From Drosophila miranda (taxonomy: Eukaryota > Arthropoda > Insecta > Diptera > Drosophilidae), in contig NW_022881685.1 of assembly GCF_003369915.1 (NCBI RefSeq), positions 103,782-167,781 on the forward strand: DNA of 64,000 bases. The letters are read 5' to 3'. Below, piece by piece: positions 54,745 to 64,000 of the stretch. The position numbers were made by a program, and so were the translations under genes. Position 1 is the first letter of the stretch, and each line of letters starts with the position of its first letter. Under the pieces are notes generated by a model, which saw only the letters and a list, made by a program, of their open reading frames with translations, did not search any database and had not been told where the DNA came from.

Positions 54745-56898
54745 TGTAGTGTACCAGAGTTTAAATATATATATATGTAAACAGATATATAGGCCCTCGG
54801 TATCAGCAGATGACCATGACTGACTTAAGGACGGCGTACAAATAGGGTTGGTCGTGTGCACTCTTGCTAGGCTCGGGTCTAGCTCGCCGGATGGTCGGGG
54901 TTCTTCCTCGCCTAATTGTACTATCGTACTCCACTACATTTAATTAGTGCACTTTACGGGAACTATAAGTGATTATATAAAACAAAGGAAACTGAAATAC
55001 TGATAGCGCCGACACGCCAAAAAAAAAAGCCCTACTGAACCATTTCTATTTAGAGAGAACCTAGGTGTTGATTGTCCCTCTCTTCTGTACCCTCCCTACC
55101 ATGACATTGCGTTCGAGTTCTTGCATTGTCCCTTGATCAATCCTTTACTAAGGTTTACCACATTTTATAAGATCCTGGCACGGATACTCGACAGGCCATT
55201 TTTATGATTTTAAAGATTCATTTCAATCCAAAAAGATTCATATTTTAATATAATGTGAGACTTCAATTTCAATATTCATTACGTTGCAGTTGTAGAAACA
55301 CAACAATTGACTTAGCTTCTAATTTGTGGGTAATATTTCCTTAATCCTAATTATCATATAAGTTTAGTTATAAATTCATTATTTTAAAGCATGAAAAACA
55401 TTAGGGTATAGATATATATATATATATAAACGAGAGAATAAGAATCGAAATCGTAAACAAAAGCTAGATCAGACTGGGGTGCATTATACACACTGAGCAG
55501 ACGGGTTTGAATCATTATACACTGTATGCATATCTACACTTTCAAGTTAATAGGCTCTTTTGACCAAACTACTTTTTGCTGTACATAATTACTCACTCCG
55601 GCGTTATTGTCTTACGCTGATCGTTGGGCCCAATGATGTCGTAGATGTTGACCGCAGCTGTTTAAAATATGGAAATCATAAATATATAATGCATACAATA
55701 CAATTACGCTACAAACACCGTCGCATAGTCATCAGTCAGTTGTTTTGGTTTTCATAATACAGACAGAAATTTAATTGTTATGCTCTATCGCGAAAATTGA
55801 ACCAAAAGGTAGCAAACGAAGACAATTTAGTGTGCATATGCACATATGTATGTAGGTATGTACGCGCGTAACATCAAAGAGGGGTGTTAATAAAGTTTCA
55901 GTTACATTACGTTAAACTGCTGATGTTTATGCGTTGGAACTTGATAATGAATTAAATGTAAATTGGACAAAACTCGATCCTGTGCTGCTGCTTTGTAGAC
56001 TGTTGACCGCCTGAAGTTGGTTAGAGGTCAACAGGTGCGATGTATATGGTTCCGGGCCGTACTGACGAATCTTCCGCCAAGCTTGTATTTAGTTATTTAT
56101 GTCTGAGCAGCACTAAATATTCTTGCGATTAAGGCTGATCTGTTCCACTTGGATCTTTGGAGATTCCGACTTGGTGGCAATATAAGGTCCAGAAAAGATG
56201 AATTATGGATGGAGTTGGAGAAACCTCGACAACTGTTCGCCTAAGCCAGCTCCCAGGGTAGTCTTCTCGAGACTATACCGCGATGGGGCAGCTTAGGTAC
56301 AGCTCCCTGCAACATAGGTTATGTCAGCACGTGCACGGCACTAATATGAAAACATACCTCTTTTCCCAAATATATCTGCACTAAATTCTTGTCATTCACT
56401 GACCACTGAACTGTACGGCACTTGTAACTATATGCTTCCAGCATATATTTGTGGAAATATATATATTTTCCGGATAGCACTATATATATGTGTGTGCAAT
56501 ATGTATGTTGCTCGCACTCGGAAATTATCACGTCTTTACAGATCGATCAACTTTCTTATATTGTTCAAAGCAGTAATAGACGATGGACTGAGTAGCCAGT
56601 GCAGCAGAGCTTTTGAGCTTTTTACTAACTGTGCAATCGTATGATCCAGAACATTCGCAGCAGCATACAACGATCGTCTAATGCACAGCATAGCTTAACT
56701 GTGCAATCGTACGATTGCCGTCTATGCTTCCCACTGTCCGTCGCTTGTATGTGTTCGTGGGCGTTCGGACTTAAGAGCGGCTAAGGCTTTGATCCAACCT
56801 TAAGAGCGGCTAAAGCTTGATCGTTCGAAATATCACTAGGGGGTCTCACGAGACGAAAGAAGATAACCAATTCCCTATATTTTGTGCTGGCTACTACA
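54745..56898 (-). repeat. Element B 5' LTR
   Basis: 2,154 bp, same length as the other LTR and offset by exactly 7,773 throughout. The only difference I found is A at 47273 versus C at 55046. Confidence 0.95.
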
Positions 56899-57110
56899 TT
56901 ACGAAGATTCTTATATTTCATAAGACCCTTCGTATACCACGGCAGTCTATAGGAGCCATGCACCCTTTTGGAAGCATTGTTACCAATAATACGACGGACC
57001 GTATGCAGGAAAACATTATAGGACGTGTCTACACTAGGATGCGAGAGAACAGAAGCCCAATTAACATTTAACATATTATCCCTAATAGCATCACTTTGAA
57101 TTTACCGAAA
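56899..57110 (-). mobile_element. LINE fragment resuming after element B
   Basis: Starts TTACGAAGATTC and continues the linker region of the LINE at 45056-46971, up to the feo copy 4 leader. Confidence 0.85.
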
Positions 57111-57455
57111 TTTTGTCTGGCGTCATTCGAGTCTGTGCGGTGGCATTCTGCTTTAGTAAACACATTTCTCATCCTAAATTATCTTTACAACTGGAAAACC
57201 TTGAAGGAACTTATTTGCAATATAAAGTAGGTGTTTTTTTGGCCGCACATCAATCAGAATCAACTTGTCTTGTGCTTTGAGGCATGAGTCAAATCAAGCA
57301 CACAAAATTTTCATTGTGCAATTTGTGCCAACACGAGAGGCGTCACTTATCTGTGCGGAGGCATTTTCCTTGAGCAACACATTGTGCAATCGAAATCCTG
57401 CACACATCAAATAAATTCCTTCCATTCGCGAATACAAGACCCATTCCTATTGGCT
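57111..57455 (+). other. feo: feo copy 4 upstream/leader region
   Basis: 345 bp shared with the other feo copies. No intron is evident between this leader and the ORF. The exact LINE/feo boundary lies near TTTGAATTTACCG. Promoter elements were not identifiable. Confidence 0.5.
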
Positions 57456-59501
57456 ATGGTTGACCCAACCTCCATCAAGGGAGGGATCCTTGAGATGACT
57501 GGCGAGCATGTGGAGCAGCTCCATTCAATGTGGTCCCTCATGTTCGAGCCGAAGACATGCGAGGACTTTCTGCACAAACTCAAGGCGCACGCGGATAATT
57601 TCTATACGGATATGCTGACCGAGTCGCGAGAGAAGCAGGCGGCCATCCTGGATGACATAGCCGCACTCCGAGCCGAGGCCAGCGACCTCACCCGACTCCT
57701 CCATGAGACGGTGGACATTGGTCAGAGGCCCGACGATGTGCCACTGATCATATGGCAGCTGAAGCTGGACAAAAGCATTGAGCATCTGCGCGAGGAGCTC
57801 TCGAAACGTCGGGCGGAGATCGGGGAGCTGCTGCTCCAGCAGGAGCAGCTCTGCGAAGAGCTGGGCGCACTGCCGCTCCCTCTACTGGCGGACCCGCTGC
57901 CCCTGCCCGATGAGATGGACGGCTTTCGCGACCATCTCGACAACCTGCGCTCTCAGCGCGCAGTGCGCCAGACGGAGCTGGACCAGCTGCGCAAGGCCAT
58001 CAAGCATGACATGAAGATGCTCGAGCTGATGCCCCAGACCGATGCAGAGGATCGCCTACTGAACGATCTGAGCCACAATCTAACACCAGAGACACTAGAG
58101 CGGCTGCGGCAGATGCGCAACAGTTATGCCGAGCAGATCCAGGAGCTGCGCTCCAAAATCCATGACATGCGCGAGAAGATCTACGTTCTGTGGGATCGCC
58201 TCCAGGAGACGGACGAAAGCGCCATGCGACGAGTGCGCGAGTGCACCGAGAATACGCAGCGCACCTATGACATCCTCCATTCGGAGCTGCAGCGCTGCCA
58301 GGCACTGCGCAGCCAGAACCCCAAGACGTTCATCGAGCAGCTGCGCGTCGAGATAAGCAAGTGGTGGGATCTAACGCTCAAGAGCCAGCAGGAGCGCAAG
58401 CGTTTCTCCAACTACTACAATAAGTATTACAACGAAGACCTGTTGGAGCTGCACGAGCTGGAGCTGGATGATCTGAAGAGCTTCTACACGTGCAACAAGG
58501 AGATTTTCGATCTGTACGAGAGCCGTGCAGAACTTTGGTCCCGCATGCAGGCTCTAGAGGCAAAGGCCAACGAGCCGAATCGTTTCAAAAATCGTGGCGG
58601 CCAGCTCCTTAAAGAGGAAAAGGAACGCAAAGCCATCTCGAAGCTGCCCAAGATTGAGCAGCAGATCACTGAACTGGTGCACGCCTATGAGGTGCAATCG
58701 CATGGCCCGTTTCTGGTTTATGGCGAAAACATACTGGAGCTGATGGCTGGCGAATGGGAGAACTATCGGCAGGCCAAGCAGAGCTCGGCCCGCAAGAAGG
58801 CCCCGCCCACCACGAGGACGGGCAGCAGCAGCAAATTGATGATGCCACCGCCGACTGCCGGTTCAACAGCCCCTCGCACGCCCCGAACTTTGAAGAACAT
58901 GTCCTCAATGTCGACCTCGACAATGTCGTTGCGCAAGACCCCAACAATCCAGCTGATCACTCCCAATATGACCAAGAGCACTGGGAATCTGCACAAGCGA
59001 CTAAATCCATCAGCAGCCGCCAGCTCTTCGGGGTATCGGCTGGCCAACAGCCAGCTGAAGGCGTCCAAGTCGCCACTAAGGCGGGTCCGCGTCCTGGACA
59101 ACACATTGCGTCGCAGCGGGGGATTGGGCAGACGCAGCCTTGGCACACGCTCGAAAAAGAAGCCACGCACAAAATCAGCGGTGCCGGATACAAGATCGCC
59201 CAGCGATTCCGAGTATATGACCGATGAGACCACTGAAAATGACCGCGAAGCCGGGATCTCCTATGACGAATTTGTGCCCACGAGTCGCTCCTCAGTGCTG
59301 CCCGTCGGCGGGGCTCAGCATCAGCGCAATCGCGTGGCTGTGCCACGAATTCGCCATGTCCTCGTAAACCACAATTCGGTGGCGTCGGCCGCCAACACAC
59401 CGTCAAAGCAGGCGGTCAATCAGGAGGAGAGGCCTCGATTTGGCAATCAATTGAAGCTCCCGTCGCCACGTGAAAGTCGCATGTGGCCGAATCCACGATG
59501 A
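57456..59501 (+). CDS. feo: feo (Fascetto, PRC1/Ase1/MAP65 family) copy 4, intact ORF
   Basis: 681 codons, ATG at 57456 (MVDPTSIKG), TGA at 59499-59501, no intron. PRC1 proteins bundle antiparallel microtubules at the anaphase midzone and recruit kinesin-4/6 partners. Residues 1 to about 330 are Leu/Glu/Arg-rich coiled coil (dimerisation and spectrin-like rods). About 340-440 is the conserved microtubule-binding part, with NRFKNRGGQLLKEEKERK at 375-392 and GEWENYRQ near 431. From 450 on is a basic Ser/Pro-rich tail with S/T-P sites (APRTPRTL, KSPLRR, TRSPSDS) of the kind Cdk1 regulates. I chose this start because the longer frame opens only with GTG in leader sequence. It sits antisense inside a LINE. 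Full length and open, so possibly functional; intronlessness suggests a retrocopy unless the parent lacks introns. Confidence 0.88.
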   Translation: MVDPTSIKGGILEMTGEHVEQLHSMWSLMFEPKTCEDFLHKLKAHADNFYTDMLTESREKQAAILDDIAALRAEASDLTRLLHETVDIGQRPDDVPLIIWQLKLDKSIEHLREELSKRRAEIGELLLQQEQLCEELGALPLPLLADPLPLPDEMDGFRDHLDNLRSQRAVRQTELDQLRKAIKHDMKMLELMPQTDAEDRLLNDLSHNLTPETLERLRQMRNSYAEQIQELRSKIHDMREKIYVLWDRLQETDESAMRRVRECTENTQRTYDILHSELQRCQALRSQNPKTFIEQLRVEISKWWDLTLKSQQERKRFSNYYNKYYNEDLLELHELELDDLKSFYTCNKEIFDLYESRAELWSRMQALEAKANEPNRFKNRGGQLLKEEKERKAISKLPKIEQQITELVHAYEVQSHGPFLVYGENILELMAGEWENYRQAKQSSARKKAPPTTRTGSSSKLMMPPPTAGSTAPRTPRTLKNMSSMSTSTMSLRKTPTIQLITPNMTKSTGNLHKRLNPSAAASSSGYRLANSQLKASKSPLRRVRVLDNTLRRSGGLGRRSLGTRSKKKPRTKSAVPDTRSPSDSEYMTDETTENDREAGISYDEFVPTSRSSVLPVGGAQHQRNRVAVPRIRHVLVNHNSVASAANTPSKQAVNQEERPRFGNQLKLPSPRESRMWPNPR

Positions 59502-59637
59502 GATTATCTATCGAAATTACTACTAAAATGTACCTATATTTTTGGAATTTGGAATTTTTATTTGCGTTTTATGTTTGATTTTATTTTATGTACCTTTATC
59601 TGTTTATCTCTGTTTCATTTACTTGGCCCAATAAAAA
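59502..59637 (+). other. feo: feo copy 4 3' UTR with AATAAA
   Basis: AT-rich, AATAAA at about 59630. A TATTTTCGATGTTG stretch seen in copies 1 and 2 is missing. Confidence 0.7.
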
Positions 59638-60159
59638 TTAAATTATCTTCAAGAAGGACAACCGAACCACACAAGCATTCAGGCTTACACTAGAAAAGAA
59701 GCATTCATAATATGGTTCCGCCCAGGGCGAATAAAAATGGAAATTGACTAAGAATTCCAACGGCATATGATGCATGTCACATTCCGCGATGGGGAGTTCG
59801 CAACATGTAACATGGCAATCTATATCCCAACTAACAAAAATTAAGTCTAAAATCTTATTAAGCCTATTAAAAACATTATTTACTTGGGATAAGCCCATAC
59901 TAAAACAGTCATCTAGGAAAAGAATCTCGTTCGGCAAATGTACATTACTAGGTATCATAGCCGACGATTGCGGATCGCCGGACCATACCAACGAACCCAA
60001 ATTGAATTGAGCACGCCGGCGGCTTTAATAGTTCTTAAGCAGTTGGGTATTAGTGTCAGAGGGAATCAAGTGGAATGGAAGTGGTATCGTGCGGTATCTT
60101 GCATTACTTTTCGCAAATACATTTAAACTTCATTTATATTTCTATAGAACAAAACAGAA
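59638..60159 (-). mobile_element. LINE endonuclease-domain fragment downstream of feo copy 4
   Basis: Antisense frame 59638-60000, 120 codons, nearly identical to 28203-28565 (NRLNKILDLIFVSWD here). Ends at the next Helitron. Confidence 0.78.
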
Positions 60160-61135
60160 AGAACGAGGGGGAACGTTGTGAGTTGCTGTGGAGACCGCAT
60201 ACCCGATACTAAGTCAGTATGGCTCTCCTCCGGCAGACGCCGCTAATATTAAACGACACGACAAGGAGTGCGTGCGAGAGAGACAGAAAATCAGTCTGAG
60301 CGTGACGTCGGGTGCTGCGTAGCCAGTGCAAATTGATTTGTTCCTTTTGGCTATAAAAATGATCTGATCTGATCCAGATTCAGCAATCTGATATATATGA
60401 TCATTATCTATGATTCTGCGTTTTTAGTTTTCTCGTATTCTCAATATTGTGGATGCAACAGATTTTCGTTCTTTGTGTGGGCGGAAGGGGGTGGGGCGAA
60501 ATTTTGAAACAAAATCGTCTCGGTCCGATATATTAGGAGTGTGGATACCAAATTTGGTTGCTCTAGCTTTTATAGTCTCTGAGATCTAGGCGCTAATGTT
60601 TTACTCTAAGCAAAGCCGCCTATGCTACGTGTGTGTTAGAGAGAGACAGGGCGAGAAAAAATGAAATTGTTTTCTTGATTCTGGCTATAATAATTATACG
60701 ATCTGGTTCAGACTTTGCACTCTAGAAGATATAGTCATCTTCTACGATTCTGCGTTTTTAGTTTTCTCGTATCGTCGAAATTGTGGATGCCACAGATTTT
60801 CGCCTTTTGTGGTTGCGGAAGTGGGCGGGGCAAAGTTTTGAAATATTCTTGTAGCAGTGACATATCACAGAAGTCTGGATGCAAAACATCGTTGCTCTCG
60901 CTCTTATAGTCTTTGAGCACTAGGCGCTGAAGGGGACGGACAGACGGACAGACGGACGGACGGACAGACGGACAGACGGACAGACAGACATGGCTCAATC
61001 GACTCGGCTATTGATGCTGATCAAGAATATATATACTTTATAGGGTCGGAAACGATTCCTTTTGGACGTTACACACATCCACTTTTACCACAAATCTAAT
61101 ATACCCCAATACTCATTTTGAGTATCGGGTATAAT
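60160..61135 (-). mobile_element. DINE-1/ISY-type Helitron, internally shortened
   Basis: AACGAGGGGGAACG at 60163 to GAGTATCGGGTATAA at 61134. About 130 bp of the body near 60505 and part of the hairpin stem (CGCATACCCG) are missing. Confidence 0.88.
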
Positions 61136-62335
61136 TAAGAACAGAAGTGGACCAAGTGCACTTCCCTGTGGAAGGCCGGAAGTAGCCAAGAATGGGGCCG
61201 AAGGCTTTCCATTTATCAATACGACATACTCTCGCCGCTCAAGATACGACCTAAACCAACTGAGCAGGCAGGAATGAATCCCCAACCGATGCAGCTTGGC
61301 TATTAAAGCCCAGTGGGAGACTTTGTCAAAGGCTTTAGCAAAGTCAGTATACACAACGTCGACTTGAGAGTGCATTTCAAAGACACGAGTGCAGAAATTA
61401 CTGAAAGCAATGAGATTAGTGGTTGTTGATCTACCCGGCATAAAACCATGCTGATTTGGGCTAATGTAGGATTTCATGAGGAAGGTGATTTTTCTGGCAA
61501 TGATTCGCTCTAGAAGTTTTGAAACATTGCTGAGTTTGGCAATTGGTCTATAATTGGAAATGAGATTTTTGGTACCTCTCTTAAAAATTGGCGTAATCGT
61601 GGCAGCTTTTCACTTACCAATAAACTGACCCGTTAACAGCGAATTTGTGAATAGAATTTTGAGAGGTTCACAGAACGCTACAACACAGTTGCGAAGCAGG
61701 AAGGCAGAAATGCCATCACAGTCGGGTTTATTAGAATTATCAAATTCATCAATTGCCACCAAAATGTCCTCTTCCGATACATCGAATGTACCAATATTGA
61801 CCACCGAGGGTATAGAGTTTAAGACATCGAAACTGTGCCAAGCTGCGTATGGCTCAAAATTTGAGCTAAAGAAAGAAGAAAAAAGGTTTGCTATACCATT
61901 ATCCGTATTAGCGCTTAAGCTGCCCAGGTTCATAACGGAAGGAAGAGAGCTCGTTGACCTTTTGGACTTTATAAAATGCCAAAAAGACCTGGGATTGACT
62001 TAAAGTTCCCTCTCAACGTCGGCAATATATTGGTTATACAAAAATTTGCCTAAAAAAGCAAACTCCTTCTTATGTTGCACATACCTTGCCCAATCTACAG
62101 GGTCCCGGGTCTTACCAAATCGTTTAAAGTACTTATTACGAAGATTCTTATATTTCATAACACCCTTCGTATACCACGGCAGTCTATAGGAGCCATGCAC
62201 CCTTTTGGAAGCATTGTTACCAATAATACGACGGACCGTATGCAGGAAAACATTATAGGACGTGTCTACACTAGGATGCGAGAGAACAGAAGCCCAATTA
62301 ACATTTAACATATTATCCCTAATAGCATCATTTTG
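61136..62335 (-). mobile_element. LINE copy, 3'-truncated by a Helitron
   Basis: RT palm to linker, starting in the LLFLI block. A C-to-T change near 61610 makes a stop (complement), splitting the RT frame into 61085-61477 and 61610-61933. The shared TAA is at 62000-62002. Confidence 0.86.
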
Positions 62336-62692
62336 AATTTACCGAAATTTTGTCTGGCGTCATTCGAGTCTGTGCGGTGGCATTCTGCTTTAGTAAACAC
62401 ATTTCTCATCCTAAATTATCTTTACAACTGGAAAACCTTGAAGGAACTTATTTGCAATATAAAGTAGGTGTTTTTTTGGCCGCACATCAATCAGAATCAA
62501 CTTGTTTTGTGCTTTGAGGCATGAGTCAAATCAAGCACACAAAATTTTCATTGTGCAATTTGTGCCAACACGAGAGGCGTCACTTATCTGTGCGGAGGCA
62601 TTTTCCTTGAGCAACACATTGTGCAATCGAAATCCTGCACACATCAAATAAATTCCTTCCATTCGCGAATACAAGACCCATTCCTATTGGCT
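62336..62692 (+). other. feo: feo copy 5 upstream/leader region
   Basis: Matches 57111-57455 almost base for base, including the T-run. Confidence 0.5.
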
Positions 62693-64000
62693 ATGGTTGA
62701 CCCAACCTCCATCAAGGGAGAGATCCTTGAGATGACAGGCGAGCATGTGGAGCAGCTCCATTCAATGTGGTCCCTCATGTTCGAGCCGAAGACATGCGAG
62801 GACTTTCTGCACAAACTCAAGGCGCACGCGGATAATTTCTATACGGATCTGCTGACCGAGTCGCGGGAGAAGCAGGCGGCCATCCTGGATGACATAGCCG
62901 CACTCCGAGCCGAGGCCAGCGACCTCACCCGACTCCTCCATGAGACGGTGGACATTGGTCAGAGGCCCGACGATGTGCCACTGATCATATGGCAGCTGAA
63001 GCTGGACAAAAGCATTGAGCATCTGCGCGAGGAGCTCTCGAAACGTCGGGCGGAGATCGGGGAGCTGCTGCTCCAGCAGGAGCAGCTCTGCGAAGAGCTG
63101 GGCGCACTGCCGCTCCCTCTACTGGCGGACCCGCTGCCCCTGCCCGATGAGATGGACGGCTTTCGCGACCATCTCGACAACCTGCGCTCTCAGCGCGCAG
63201 TGCGCCAGACGGAGCTGGACCAGCTGCGCAAGGCCATCAAGCATGACATGAAGATGCTCGAGCTGATGCCCCAGACCGATGCAGAGGATCGCCTACTGAA
63301 CGATCTGAGCCACAATCTAACACCAGAGACACTAGAGCGGCTGCGGCAGATGCGCAACAGTTATGCCGAGCAGATCCAGGAGCTGCGCTCCAAATCCATG
63401 ACATGCGCGAGAAGATCTACGTTCTGTGGGATCGCCTCCAGGAGACGGACGAAAGCGCCATGCGACGAGTGCGCGAGTGCACCGAGAATACGCAGCGCAC
63501 CTATGACATCCTCCATTCGGAGCTGCAGCGCTGCCAGGCACTGCGCAGCCAGAACCCCAAGACGTTCATCGAGCAGCTGCGCGTCGAGATAAGCAAGTGG
63601 TGGGATCTAACGCTCAAGAGCCAGCAGGAGCGCAAGCGTTTCTCCAACTACTACAATAAGTATTACAACGAAGACCTGTTGGAGCTGCACGAGCTGGAGC
63701 TGGATAATCTGAAGAGCTTCTACACGTGCAACAAGGAGATTTTCGATCTGTACGAGAGCCGTGCAGAACTTTGGTCCCGCATGCAGGCTCTAGAGGCAAA
63801 GGCCAACGAGCCGAATCGTTTCAAAAATCGTGGCGGCCAGCTTCTTTAACAAGCAGAGCTCGGCCCGCAAGAAGGCCCCGCCCACCACGAGGACGGGCAG
63901 CAGCAGCAAATTGATGATGCCACCGCCGACTGCCGGTTCAACAGCCCCTCGCACGCCCCGAACTTTGAAGAACATGTCCTCAATGTCGACCTCGACAATG
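62693..64000 (+). pseudogene. feo: feo copy 5, frameshifted, deleted and cut by window end
   Basis: Starts with the same ATG (62693). A 1-bp deletion near 63393 (CTCCAAATCC for CTCCAAAATCC) shifts the frame at about residue 234. A deletion of about 165 bp at 63848, with CTTCTTTAAC at the junction, removes the region after NRGGQLL and creates a TAA in the original frame. The remainder, from AAGCAGAGCTCGG on, continues to the edge. It shares CTGTGGGATCG with a preceding TT and other variants with copy 4, its nearest relative. Confidence 0.85.

Larger units (their letters stand above)
46972..56898 (-). mobile_element. Ty3/gypsy LTR retrotransposon B, complete and young
   Basis: 9,927 bp on the - strand, with 2,154-bp LTRs that differ at one site, uninterrupted gag and pol, and a tRNA-Lys primer-binding site. 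The flanks are ATAC/TTAC, where uninterrupted LINE copies read TTAC, so a 4-bp target duplication with one later change is likely. No env-like ORF is seen between pol and the 3' LTR (49126-49188). The element looks competent by sequence. Confidence 0.93.

Noticed and set aside
57384..57455. 24-residue N-terminal extension of the feo frame
   Set aside because: It opens with GTG in leader sequence; the first ATG at 57456 gives a plausible family N-terminus.
57722..58305. Arg/Ser- and Cys-rich ORFs on both strands within feo copies
   Set aside because: Shadow frames of a GC-rich coiled-coil gene; they recur at the same offset in each copy and have no recognisable domain.
1..64000. tRNA or rRNA genes
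   Set aside because: None seen. The tRNA-like 18-mers at 36480 and 54721 are primer-binding sites next to LTRs, not tRNA genes.

Overview
This window reads as a repeat-dense, ampliconic piece of a Drosophila genome, most probably the obscura group and most like Y, neo-Y or pericentromeric DNA (inference). The main clue is about a dozen copies of a DINE-1/ISY-type non-autonomous Helitron: ends TATACCCGATACTC and CCCCCTCGT, a (GTCC/GTCT)n microsatellite, and the block reading CGACCCCATAAAG. No ordinary single-copy gene with clean flanks is present. Nearly every base belongs to a transposable element or to a duplicated gene piece.

Layout. 1-4008: a Helitron and a truncated Ty3/gypsy element (element A, + strand). 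4009-7716: an INCENP 3' fragment, a Helitron, a LINE and a Helitron. 7717-14400: a LINE (- strand) split by a 6.2-kb BEL/Pao element that keeps both LTRs and a 5-bp target duplication. 14401-17441: feo copy 1, with LINE sequence on both sides. 17442-24455: Helitrons, an INCENP fragment and two patchwork modules (a Cdk4-like exon piece, an eh1-motif coding piece, an unidentified ORF). 24456-28728: LINE, feo copy 2 (internally deleted), LINE. 28729-37196: a Helitron, an INCENP fragment and element A (- strand) with a Helitron inside its gag. 37197-45055: LINE, Helitrons, two more INCENP fragments, one fused to feo copy 3, then the second copy of the patchwork modules. 45056-57110: a LINE split by a young, apparently intact Ty3/gypsy element (element B, 9.9 kb, 2,154-bp LTRs that differ at one base). 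57111-64000: feo copy 4 (the only intact ORF, 681 aa), LINE, Helitron, LINE, then feo copy 5, which runs off the window.

Biology. feo (fascetto) is the Drosophila PRC1/Ase1/MAP65 antiparallel-microtubule bundler of the anaphase central spindle. INCENP is the scaffold of the chromosomal passenger complex, and the repeated piece encodes its Aurora B-binding IN-box. Two genes of the same cell-division step, plus a Cdk4-like piece, therefore recur here as partial copies in both orientations. That resembles reported co-amplification of meiosis and chromosome-segregation genes on young Drosophila sex chromosomes. The copies spread by segmental duplication: LINE copies share one nonsense codon, module junctions repeat, and Helitrons sit at most breakpoints. 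Whether feo copy 4 makes protein, or the array makes small RNA, cannot be read from the sequence.
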